Source: Actinoallomurus soli
Lineage (GTDB): Bacteria; Actinomycetota; Actinomycetes; Streptosporangiales; Streptosporangiaceae
Direction: 5' to 3'
NCBI RefSeq assembly: GCF_024055715.1
Contig: NZ_JAMXMV010000001.1
Location: 186,001 to 250,000, forward strand
Length of the DNA stretch: 64,000 nucleotides
Shown here: one piece after another, positions 1-8,671 of the stretch
Layout: every line of letters starts with the position of its first letter
Position numbering within the stretch: the stretch's first letter is position 1
Translations under genes and position numbers: made by a program
Notes under the pieces: generated by a model
Database searches by the model: none
What the model was told of the DNA's origin: nothing
The model's input: only the letters and a program-made list of their open reading frames with translations

Positions 1-64
1 ACTTCTACCGTTGCTCTGCTAGTGTCGATCTCGTTCCTAGCGCTGCTAGCAATCGGAGAGACTC

Positions 65-436
65 ATGCTCACCCCCATCGCCTACGGGCTCGCCATCGTC
101 CTCGTCGTCCTGGTGCTGATCATCGGGCTGCGCTTCCTGCTGGCGCCGCGCGCCGCCGCCGCGGGCTACGGTGTGCCGGCCAAAGAGCACGGAGACTCCG
201 CGTACCTGACGATCAAGGGGCTGCGCGACTTCACCTACGGCGTCCTCGGCGCGGCCCTGCTCGCGTTCTCCAGCGCCCATGCGGTCGGCTGGTACATGCT
301 GGTCGTCGCGATCGCCCCGCTGGGCGACACCCTCATCGTCCTGCGCCACGGCGGAACCAAGGCGACGGCGTTCGGCATCCACTTCGCCACCGCCGTGATG
401 GTGCTCATCAGCGCCGCCCTGCTGTTCGCCGTCTGA
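65..436 (+). CDS. DUF4267-family small membrane protein
   Basis: A 123-residue protein made almost entirely of four hydrophobic segments (about residues 5-27, 55-72, 75-92 and 104-122) with short charged loops. The length and the Gly-Val-Pro/Lys-Gly-Leu-Arg-Asp loop fit the DUF4267 family, small integral membrane proteins of unknown function that often lie beside TetR-type regulators. No regulator is visible because the window begins 64 bases upstream. The ATG is preceded by GGAGAG four bases away, which supports this start. The upstream DNA carries GCTAG and CTAGC elements (18-22, 37-41, 45-50) that could be an operator. Function is unknown; the family call is from pattern recognition. Confidence 0.75.
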   Translation: MLTPIAYGLAIVLVVLVLIIGLRFLLAPRAAAAGYGVPAKEHGDSAYLTIKGLRDFTYGVLGAALLAFSSAHAVGWYMLVVAIAPLGDTLIVLRHGGTKATAFGIHFATAVMVLISAALLFAV

Positions 437-503
437 GCACCCACGTGCCCGCGAACAACGCCGCCGAGGATTCCGTGGCTCCCGCCACGAAGATCCTCGG
501 CGC

Positions 504-2090
504 TCAGCGAAGCGGACCGGAGCCGGGCACCGGGCCCATTCCCCCGGGTGCCGGGGGCACGGCGCCCGGACCCGGGATCGCGCCGCCCGGCGCCGCGCCG
601 GTCGGAGCGGGGTCCGGCACCGGGGCGGCCACCGGGGTGATGCCCACGCGGAGCAGGCCCTCGTACAGGGCGTTGACCTGACCGGGGTCGTCGACCGCCC
701 GCCGTACGAGGTCGGTCAGGTCGACCTCGGCGCCGTCGGCGTCGCGCAGGCGGGCGATGTCGGACCAGGAGAAGACGTAACGGGCGCGGCCCGCCTGGAT
801 GAGCAGGCCCTCGAAGGCGCGGGCGACGACCCGCGCCACCAGGGCGGGGGTGTCGTCGCCCTGCCAGCCCGCCATCCGGAGGCGGGTGCCGAGGTCGCCG
901 GCGCCGCCTCCGGCGAGGATCCGCAGGACCGTGTCGACCGTCGGCTGCGGCGTGTTCGCCGCCTGCGCGGCGGCGGTGAAGACGTCCTTCATCGCCTCGG
1001 CGTTCGCTCCGGTGTACAGGCCCCGCTCGACGATCTGCGGCCAGTCCAGCACGGGCAGGCGCAGCGCCTCTTCGGTGAGCATCGACGCCTGCGTCGCCAG
1101 CGCGGCGCGCTGCGGGTCGGCGAGCAGCGCCAGCGCCGGGCGGGAGTCGGGACGGGCGGCGGGCTCCGGCAGCGTCGCGATCGCGGCGAGGCGCTCGGCC
1201 AGACTCGGGTGCGAGTCGTACGGCGAGCGTTCCTCGGGCGAGTTCACGACCTTGGCGAGCTCCTCCTGCCGGCCCGGCTCCCGCAGCAGCGTGTAGAACC
1301 CGGCGAACAGGTCCGCAGGGCGGGCCTGGGCCGGTCCGATCAGCGAGCAGTACGAGGCGAGGTAGAAGTTCCAGGCCGCCGCGCTCGCCCGTACCTTCCG
1401 CAGGGCGTCGCCCATCGGCCGCCGCCCGGAGACGGCGACGGCCGCGGCGTCGGCCTCCAGCTCCTGCCGCCGGGACACCGCCTGCGACACGCGCAGGTAC
1501 AGCGTGGCGTACAGCAGGAAGATCGTGCGGATGACGGCGTGGTTCCGCAGCCCTTCGATGGTCCTGATCAGCGACGTACGGCCCCGGTAGGTGATGCCGC
1601 CGAGGCGGGTGTGCGATCCGCTGTAGTGCCCGAGCTCGTGGCAGAGCACCGCGCGCATCTCGTCGGCGGTCAGGCTGAGCATGAGCGGGATGCCGATGTA
1701 CATGGAGCGCCGTCCCGGGATGAGACCGAGGAGCCGGGTGTTCTCGCTGACGGCGGCGTTCACGTCGGGGACGAGGCGGATCTCGTCGGGCACCCGGGTC
1801 CGCACCTGGTGGGCGAGCTCGGCGACCGTGCGCCACAACTCCGGCTCGTCGCGGGGGGACACCGCGACGCCGGGCTCCTCCTCGTGCCTGCGGCGGCCGA
1901 CGACGAAGACGCCGCGCAGCATCGCCAGGACGCCGAACGTGGCCAGCGCAGCGACCTTGAAACCGCCCGCGTGGCCGTACTTCACCGCGTAGAAGTCGAA
2001 GAAGACCGTGCCGACGGTGATGACGGCGACGAGCACGTAGAAGCCCGCCAGCAGGACGACGGCGACCGCGGCGCGGAACGTGGTGAGCAT
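504..2090 (-). CDS. M48-family membrane zinc metallopeptidase
   Basis: A 528-residue protein with two N-terminal membrane segments (about 7-30 and 44-65), then a peptidase domain with the zinc motif HELGH at residues 151-155 and a downstream Glu-Ala-Asp (about 212-214) supplying the third ligand, as in M48 (HtpX/Ste24-type) proteases. A further hydrophobic stretch (about 187-205) lies between them. The last 40 residues are rich in Pro, Gly and Ala and look like a disordered tail. The expected role is proteolysis of membrane or secreted proteins at the cytoplasmic membrane; the substrate is unknown. It is convergent with the DUF4267 gene. The start is the first ATG of the frame and opens directly into a hydrophobic segment. 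Confidence 0.85.
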   Translation of the reverse strand: MLTTFRAAVAVVLLAGFYVLVAVITVGTVFFDFYAVKYGHAGGFKVAALATFGVLAMLRGVFVVGRRRHEEEPGVAVSPRDEPELWRTVAELAHQVRTRVPDEIRLVPDVNAAVSENTRLLGLIPGRRSMYIGIPLMLSLTADEMRAVLCHELGHYSGSHTRLGGITYRGRTSLIRTIEGLRNHAVIRTIFLLYATLYLRVSQAVSRRQELEADAAAVAVSGRRPMGDALRKVRASAAAWNFYLASYCSLIGPAQARPADLFAGFYTLLREPGRQEELAKVVNSPEERSPYDSHPSLAERLAAIATLPEPAARPDSRPALALLADPQRAALATQASMLTEEALRLPVLDWPQIVERGLYTGANAEAMKDVFTAAAQAANTPQPTVDTVLRILAGGGAGDLGTRLRMAGWQGDDTPALVARVVARAFEGLLIQAGRARYVFSWSDIARLRDADGAEVDLTDLVRRAVDDPGQVNALYEGLLRVGITPVAAPVPDPAPTGAAPGGAIPGPGAVPPAPGGMGPVPGSGPLR

Positions 2091-2161
2091 GCTGCCTCGA
2101 GACGTACGGACGGGGGGAACAGGACCCTAACCCGCCGCGGCCGATCTCCGGAACCGCCGGC

Positions 2162-2665
2162 TCAGTGGTGCCAGGGCAGCAGGACGGGCTCGGCCGGGCG
2201 GCGGCCGGCGAGGAGGTCCCGCAGCAACGGCACCAGCCCGAAGGGGTAGACGGCCTCCGTGGTGGCGGCCAGATCGTCCACGCTCCACCACCGGTGCCCG
2301 GTGAGCTGCTTCACCTCGTACGGCTGGAGGCCGCCGGTGTCGACCTCGTGCGCGGTGACCCGGTAGAGGAAGAAGTCGTCGCGGAACAGGCCCTTCGCCC
2401 AGCTGAACTCCGCGTACCCGGACGTCGTCGCCACCGGCGTTCCGAGGTCCTCCGGGGCGACGACGAGACCGATCTCCTCCTGCAGCTCCCGGGCCGCCGC
2501 CTCGTGGAGGGCCTCGCCGTCGTCGACGCCCCCTCCGGGCGTGAGCCAGTAGTGACCGCGCTTGGGACGGCGGTGGTCATGGAGGAGGCGGAGCAGCAGG
2601 ACGCGGTCGGCGTCGTCGAGCAGGAGCACGCGGGCGCTTCTGCGCCGGTACGGTCCGTCGGGCAT
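2162..2665 (-). CDS. NUDIX hydrolase
   Basis: A 167-residue protein with a complete Nudix box (G-x5-E-x7-REx2EExGx) spanning the GGGVDDGEALHEAAARELQ segment and following EEIGL, which binds the metal used to hydrolyse nucleoside diphosphates linked to another moiety. Substrate cannot be inferred. The reading frame stays open far upstream across dgt, but that extension is antisense to a conserved gene, so I start at the ATG at 2665 (MPDGPYRRR). It is divergent from dgt with only 75 bases between, so a shared promoter region and a common housecleaning role in nucleotide-pool control are plausible but inferred. Confidence 0.85.
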   Translation of the reverse strand: MPDGPYRRRSARVLLLDDADRVLLLRLLHDHRRPKRGHYWLTPGGGVDDGEALHEAAARELQEEIGLVVAPEDLGTPVATTSGYAEFSWAKGLFRDDFFLYRVTAHEVDTGGLQPYEVKQLTGHRWWSVDDLAATTEAVYPFGLVPLLRDLLAGRRPAEPVLLPWHH

Positions 2666-2740
2666 GACCCGCACTCTAGGGGCTGCCGGTGACGAACAAG
2701 ATCCGCCTGGTACCTCCGTGCGGGATACGCTCGGACTCCG

Positions 2741-4159
2741 ATGACCGGTTACACCGAGCACGACACGGCGCGCTGGGCACCCGAGCCGCCGAAGCGGCGC
2801 GGCCGCACGCCGTTCGAACGTGACCGGGCCCGGGTGCTGCACAGCGCGGCGCTGCGTCGGCTGGCGGCGAAGACGCAGGTGGTCGAGCCCGCGGCGGGGG
2901 ACCAGCGCGGCCAGCACAGCCCGCGGACGCGGCTCACGCACTCCCTGGAGTGCGCGCAGATCGGCCGTGAGCTCGGAAAGGCGTTCGGCTGCGACCCCGA
3001 CCTGGTCGAGGTCGCGTGCCTGTCCCACGACCTCGGCCATCCGCCGTTCGGTCACAACGGCGAGGCGGTGCTCGACGAGGTCGCCGCCGCGTGCGGCGGG
3101 TTCGAGGGCAACGCGCAGAGCCTGCGCCTGCTGACCCGGCTGGAGGCCAAGTCGTTCGCGCCCGAGGGGCGCAGCGTCGGCCTCAACCTCACGCGCGCGG
3201 CGCTCGACGCGGCGATGAAGTACCCCTGGCCGCGGAGCGCGCCGGCCGGTGAAGGCGCCAAGTACGGCGTCTACGCGGAGGACGAGCAGGTCTTCGCCTG
3301 GCTGCGGGCCGGGGCCGGGAGCGAACCCGACGCAGCGAGCGGAGTGGGTGCCGAGGGACGAGGTGGCCGCGGAGCGAGTGAGGAGGGCGAGCGACCCATC
3401 AGCGCGAGCGAACCCGACGCAGCGAGCGGAGTGGGTGCCGAGGGACGAGGTGGCCGCGGAGCGAGTGAGGAGGGCGAGCGACCCATCAGCCCGAACGGCT
3501 CGCGGCTGTGCTTCGAGGCGCAGGTCATGGACTGGGCCGACGACGTCGCCTACTCCGTGCACGACCTGGAGGACGGCCTGCACGCCGGGCATATCCGGCT
3601 GGAGCGGCTGGCCGACCCGGCCGAGCGCCGGGCCGTCTGCGAGCTGACCGCCAGGCTCTACTGTGACGCGGAGGTCGCCGAGCTGGAGGAGCGGTTCACC
3701 GAGCTGCTCGCCGAGCCGTACTGGCCGCGCGCCTACGACGGCTCGCTGCGCGCCGCCGCCGCGCTGAAGAACCTCACGAGCGAGCTGATCGGCAGGTTCT
3801 GCCGGGCCGCCGAGCACGCCACGCACGACGCGTACGGCACCGGGCCCCTCACGAGGTACGCGGGCGACCTGGTCGTGCCGCGCGGACGGCGGCTGGAGTG
3901 CGCCGTGCTGAAGGGGATCGCGGCGCACTACGTGATGGGCCGCGCGGACCACGGCGCGCTGCAGGCCCGCCAGCGCGAGCTCATCGCCGAACTGGCCGAC
4001 GCGATCGTGCGGGAGGCCCCGCGGGTCCTCGACCCGGTGTTCCGCGGGTTCTACGCAGAGGCCGCCGACGACCGCGCGCGGCTGCGCGTCGTCGTCGACC
4101 AGATCGCCTCCCTCACCGACACCTCGGCGCTCGCCTGGCACCGCGAGCTCCTCGGCTGA
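2741..4159 (+). CDS. dgt: dGTP triphosphohydrolase-like HD protein with an internal duplicated insert
   Basis: A 472-residue protein of the Dgt type, which cleaves dNTPs to deoxynucleoside and triphosphate. The N-terminal [11 protein letters not shown] segment, the HS at about residue 67, the metal-binding HD pair at 96-97 in [16 protein letters not shown], and [17 protein letters not shown] form the HD-domain core. Between about residues 194 and 250 there is an unusual hydrophilic insert made of two copies of a 29-residue unit ([19 protein letters not shown] and the following [10 protein letters not shown]). Family members normally run directly from the FxWLRxGA-like stretch to the [13 protein letters not shown] motif, so the insert is foreign to the fold. 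The frame is kept, and the catalytic residues are all present, so the protein is probably active. Confidence 0.92.
   Translation: MTGYTEHDTARWAPEPPKRRGRTPFERDRARVLHSAALRRLAAKTQVVEPAAGDQRGQHSPRTRLTHSLECAQIGRELGKAFGCDPDLVEVACLSHDLGHPPFGHNGEAVLDEVAAACGGFEGNAQSLRLLTRLEAKSFAPEGRSVGLNLTRAALDAAMKYPWPRSAPAGEGAKYGVYAEDEQVFAWLRAGAGSEPDAASGVGAEGRGGRGASEEGERPISASEPDAASGVGAEGRGGRGASEEGERPISPNGSRLCFEAQVMDWADDVAYSVHDLEDGLHAGHIRLERLADPAERRAVCELTARLYCDAEVAELEERFTELLAEPYWPRAYDGSLRAAAALKNLTSELIGRFCRAAEHATHDAYGTGPLTRYAGDLVVPRGRRLECAVLKGIAAHYVMGRADHGALQARQRELIAELADAIVREAPRVLDPVFRGFYAEAADDRARLRVVVDQIASLTDTSALAWHRELLG
3321..3490 (+). repeat. 87-bp in-frame tandem duplication inside dgt
   Basis: Two copies start at 3321 and 3408 (period 87, 29 codons). 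The first 83 bases are identical in both copies. The copies add about 57 residues to Dgt without breaking the frame. The reverse complement contains CTCACTCGCTCCGC, which also occurs in the 69-bp repeats at 27.6 kb, so the two may belong to one dispersed repeat family. Confidence 0.95.
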
Positions 4160-4353
4160 CGGCCGCACACGACGCCGCGGCCTCTCTCGGCCGGCCGGCC
4201 TCGCGCGACACCGGGAGGTCTTGGGTCGACCGCTTCCCGGGGGGCCGGGATCTCCTTCGGCCGGAGTGGCCGGCCGGCTTCGCGCGCCACACCCCCTGAG
4301 CCCGGCCGCGCGGAGGATACTGAGGTCACCCTGAGCCGACCGTGGAGGTACGC

Positions 4354-5589
4354 ATGCCCGTCCCCGAGACCTACGTCATCGTCGGAGCGAGCCTGGCCGG
4401 CGCGAAGGCCGCTCAGACGCTGCGGGAGGAGGGCTTCACCGGGCGCGTGGTCCTCATCGGCGAGGAGAGCACCCGGCCGTACGAACGACCGCCGCTGACC
4501 AAGGGCTTCCTGTCCGGCAAGGACGCCTTCGACACGGCGTACGTCCACGAGGAGTCCTGGTACGCCGACAACGACGTGGAGCTGCGCCTCGGGGTCCGGG
4601 CGACCGGGATCGACCGCGGCGCCCATGAGGTACGGCTCGCCGACGGCGAGCGTGTCGGCTACGACAGGCTGCTCATCACCACGGGGGCCTCCGCCCGGCG
4701 GCCGGCGGTTCCCGGCGCCGACCTCGACCACGTCCACTACGTACGGGACGCGTCCGACTCCGAGCGGCTGCGCGCGGCGCTCGAGTCCGGAGACCGGCGC
4801 GTCGTGGTGATCGGCGCCGGCTGGATCGGCCTGGAGACGGCCGCCGCCGCCCGCGCGTACGGCAACGAGGTACGGGTCGTCGCGCCGTCCACGCCGCTGC
4901 GCCGTTCGCTGGGCACGGAGCTCGGGGAGGTCTTCGCGGCCCTGCACCGACGGCACGGCGCCGAGTTCGTCACGGGCGAGGTCGCCAAGATCACCGAGTC
5001 GTCCGTCGTCACCACCGACGGCGTGGAGACGCCCGCCGACGTCGTCATCGTCGGCGTGGGCGCGGTGCCGAACACCGCGCTCGCGGAGGAGGCGGGCCTG
5101 GAGGTGGACGACGGCATCGTGGTCGACGCGTCGCTGCGCACCTCCGACCCGGACGTCTACGCGGCCGGTGACGTCGCGAAGGCCGACAACCCGCTGCTGG
5201 GCCGGCGGATCCGGGTCGAGCACTGGGCGAACGCTCTCAACGGCGGCCCCGCCGCGGCGCGCTCGATGCTGGGGCGGCAGGTCGTCTACGACCGCGTCCC
5301 GTACTTCTACACGGACCAGTACGAGCTGGGCATGGAGGCGTCCGGCGCCTGGGTCGGCGCCTACGACCAGGTCGTGTACCGGGGGACCGACCCGGCGGCG
5401 TACGTCTCGGGCGACACCGACGAGCTGGAGTTCATCGCGTTCTGGCTGTCCGGCGGCAAGGTCGTCGGCGGCATGAACGTCAACGTCTGGGACGTCACCG
5501 GTGACATCCAGGCGCTGATCCGGTCGGGCCGCCCGGTGGACCCGGCACGGCTGGCCGACCCGGCGGTACCCCTCGCGGATCTGCTCTGA
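4354..5589 (+). CDS. FAD/NAD(P)-dependent ferredoxin reductase-like oxidoreductase
   Basis: A 411-residue flavoprotein of the rubredoxin/ferredoxin reductase group that serves cytochrome P450s and Rieske oxygenases. It has the N-terminal FAD dinucleotide fold (VGASLAGAKAAQTLREEG), a second NAD(P)-binding GAGWIGLETAAAARAYG fold near residue 152, the DVYAAGDVA flavin motif around residue 270, and a C-terminal reductase domain. The start at 4354 is favoured over an upstream GTG (4342) because GGAGGT lies seven bases before the ATG. No ferredoxin or P450 gene is adjacent, so the physiological partner is unknown. The following sigma gene begins 22 bases downstream, and co-transcription is possible. 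Confidence 0.88.
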   Translation: MPVPETYVIVGASLAGAKAAQTLREEGFTGRVVLIGEESTRPYERPPLTKGFLSGKDAFDTAYVHEESWYADNDVELRLGVRATGIDRGAHEVRLADGERVGYDRLLITTGASARRPAVPGADLDHVHYVRDASDSERLRAALESGDRRVVVIGAGWIGLETAAAARAYGNEVRVVAPSTPLRRSLGTELGEVFAALHRRHGAEFVTGEVAKITESSVVTTDGVETPADVVIVGVGAVPNTALAEEAGLEVDDGIVVDASLRTSDPDVYAAGDVAKADNPLLGRRIRVEHWANALNGGPAAARSMLGRQVVYDRVPYFYTDQYELGMEASGAWVGAYDQVVYRGTDPAAYVSGDTDELEFIAFWLSGGKVVGGMNVNVWDVTGDIQALIRSGRPVDPARLADPAVPLADLL

Positions 5590-5611
5590 GCGCTCCCGGT
5601 ACCGTCGGCCC

Positions 5612-6472
5612 GTGACCGACGAGGAGTGGGCGGAGCACCGGCCGGCGGTGTTCGGAGTGGCGTACCGGCTGCTCGGCAGCGTCGCCGACGCGGAGGACGT
5701 CGCCCAGGACGTCTGGCTGCGCGCGGCGGCCGCCGACCTGTCGGAGGTGAAGGACCGGCGCGCGTGGCTGGTGACGGTCGCGGCGCGCCGGTCGTACGAC
5801 GTCCTCCGTTCCGCCCGGGTCCGCCGGGAGACCTACGTCGGGCCCTGGCTGCCGGAGCCGCTGCTGACCGGTCCGGACGCCGCCCAGCCGGTGCTGGTGG
5901 ACGAGTCGGTGAGCACCGCGATGCTCCTCGTGATGGAGGAGCTGACGCCGCCGGAGCGGGTCGCGTTCGTCCTGCACGACGTGTTCGAGGTGCCGTTCGG
6001 CGAGGTGGCGGGCGTGCTCGGGAACACCCCCGCCGCGAGCCGGCAGCTCGCCTCCCGCGCGCGCCGCCGGGTGGCCGCCGCCAAGGAGCGGCCGCGTGCG
6101 AGCAGGCCCGAGCGCGAGCGCGTGCTCACCGCCTTCCGCGTCGCGTACGAGACCGGGGACCTGGAGGGGCTGGTGAGGCTCCTGCACCCGGACGCCGTCT
6201 ACGTCACCGACGGCGGCGGCAAGGTCTCGGCGGCGCGCAAGCTCATCGTCGGCGGCCGTCGCGTGGCCCAGGTGCTGCACCGCGTCCGCGGCCGCCACGC
6301 GCTCGGGCACGCCGTCCCCTGCGAGGTCGGCGGCGAGCCGGCCCTGGCGGTCTTCCGGGACGGCGTCGTCACGGTGATCGACACGTTCGAGTTCGGGGCC
6401 GACGGCCGGATCACGGCCGTCCGGCGGGTGCTCAATCCGGACAAGCTGGCGCACGTCACCCTGGCGCCCTGA
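5612..6472 (+). CDS. ECF41-type RNA polymerase sigma factor with SnoaL-like C-terminal domain
   Basis: A 286-residue sigma factor with ECF region 2 (about 10-75), region 4 (about 105-155) and a fused SnoaL-like domain (about 165-286) that in this group modulates activity in place of an anti-sigma factor. The three signature motifs of the ECF41 group are visible: WLPEP at 79-83 in the linker, DGGGK at 200-204, and NPDKL at 275-279. ECF41 factors are known to lie next to carboxymuconolactone-decarboxylase, oxidoreductase or epimerase genes and to drive that gene; the next gene here is exactly such a partner and has a matching promoter. The start is GTG at 5612. Confidence 0.93.
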   Translation: MTDEEWAEHRPAVFGVAYRLLGSVADAEDVAQDVWLRAAAADLSEVKDRRAWLVTVAARRSYDVLRSARVRRETYVGPWLPEPLLTGPDAAQPVLVDESVSTAMLLVMEELTPPERVAFVLHDVFEVPFGEVAGVLGNTPAASRQLASRARRRVAAAKERPRASRPERERVLTAFRVAYETGDLEGLVRLLHPDAVYVTDGGGKVSAARKLIVGGRRVAQVLHRVRGRHALGHAVPCEVGGEPALAVFRDGVVTVIDTFEFGADGRITAVRRVLNPDKLAHVTLAP

Positions 6473-6490
6473 GATTTCTTCCCGGAAACC

Positions 6491-6517
6491 CGTCACACCG
6501 GGTCGTGCCGTCTCGTC
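6491..6517 (+). promoter_or_regulatory. Predicted ECF41 promoter upstream of the CxxC partner gene
   Basis: CGTCACA at 6491-6497 and CGTC at 6514-6517 are separated by exactly 16 bases, against a reported ECF41 consensus of TGTCACA-n16-CGTC. It sits 42 bases before the start of the partner gene, immediately after the sigma gene. The only deviation is the first base of the -35 element. Confidence 0.7.
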
Positions 6518-6559
6518 TCCCTGGCGTCAACGAACCACCCACGGAGAAGGGTCGACAAG

Positions 6560-7000
6560 ATGTCGCGCTTGAACGTCGCCGCACTGGCACCCGAGGTCTA
6601 CAAGGCGTTCCTCCAGGCGGAGGGGGCGATCCGCAAGGGGCCGCTGAACGCCACGATCCGCGAGCTCGTCAAGATCCGCGCCTCGCAGATGAACGGCTGC
6701 CTCTTCTGCATCGACATGCACACCCACGAGGCGCTCGAACTCGGCGAGAACCTGAACCGGATCATTCAGCTCCCCGCCTGGCGGGAGTCGCGGCTGTACA
6801 CCGAGGAGGAACGGGTCGCGCTGGCCTACGCCGAGGCCGCCACCCATGGGCCCGAGGCGGTCTCCGACGAGATCTGGAACGCGGTGACCAAGGCCTTCAA
6901 GGAGGAGGAGGCGGCCTTCCTCGTCGCGCAGGTCGCCCAGATCAACCTGTGGAACCGCGTCGCCGGGACCATGCACACCCCGCCCCCGAACCGGGACTGA
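6560..7000 (+). CDS. Carboxymuconolactone decarboxylase/AhpD-like CxxC protein, ECF41 partner
   Basis: A 146-residue all-helical protein of the CMD/AhpD family with the redox motif CLFC at residues 47-50 and a following His at 54 (Cys-x-x-Cys-x-x-x-His), the arrangement of alkylhydroperoxidase-like proteins. It may act in peroxide or thiol redox chemistry in the cytoplasm; the actual substrate of ECF41-linked CMD proteins is not established. GGAGAAGG lies nine bases before the ATG. Its own promoter (6491-6517) matches the upstream sigma factor, so the pair is likely a self-contained regulon. Confidence 0.9.
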   Translation: MSRLNVAALAPEVYKAFLQAEGAIRKGPLNATIRELVKIRASQMNGCLFCIDMHTHEALELGENLNRIIQLPAWRESRLYTEEERVALAYAEAATHGPEAVSDEIWNAVTKAFKEEEAAFLVAQVAQINLWNRVAGTMHTPPPNRD

Positions 7001-7017
7001 CGTCCTCCCGCGGGGCC

Positions 7018-7044
7018 GGCGCGCCGTCCATGGGGCGGCGCGCC
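7018..7044. terminator. Bidirectional stem-loop between convergent genes
   Basis: A nine-base perfect stem (GGCGCGCCG with CGGCGCGCC) around a nine-base loop lies between the stops of the CMD gene (7000) and the ABC gene (7055). No U-tract follows, as is common for high-GC actinobacteria. Confidence 0.6.
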
Positions 7045-7054
7045 GCCGGGGCGC

Positions 7055-8323
<1,269 letters not shown>

Positions 8324-8671
8324 CGTTCCACCTTGTGTCGCCGGCACGGCCCATGGCGGCCCTCCGTCGCTCGCGCGTGCTCGTCGCGGCCCCCGAACCA
8401 CTCGATGCCGAGTGACGGCGGCATCCGCCACTGCCGCCGAAGTTGAGTAAGTACACCGCGTCATTCCGTGATTTGTCCAGAGTGCCGGCGCGCTTATCGA
8501 TCAGGTTCTTTCAGTCCGTTCCGGGCCGTCCGGTACGGCGTGCGCGGCCGGGCCGGGATGGTCCGGATGCGGCCTGCGGTCCGGCTGGGAGGGCCCAGGC
8601 GCGGCCTGCGGTCCGGCCGGGGCTGTCCAGGTACGGCCTGTGGTGTCCGAGGCCCGGACTAGACTGCCGAC
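8324..8671. other. Gene-free divergent region before dnaG, with a degenerate 32-bp repeat
   Basis: This 348-base stretch separates the divergent ABC and dnaG genes and must hold both promoters. No convincing -10/-35 pair could be fixed. A degenerate repeat is visible: GCGGCCTGCGGTCCGGC at 8569 and again at 8601 (32 bases apart), with a weaker third copy near 8633. Confidence 0.6.

Noticed and set aside
2666-4168. N-terminal extension of the NUDIX protein
   Set aside because: The extended frame is antisense to dgt and even to its duplicated insert. The NUDIX domain begins properly at the 2665 ATG.
4189-4290. Two GGCCGGCCGGC-containing direct repeats between dgt and the ferredoxin reductase gene
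   Set aside because: Imperfect, only 23 bases each, and made of simple GC-rich sequence. Not enough to call an element or a site.
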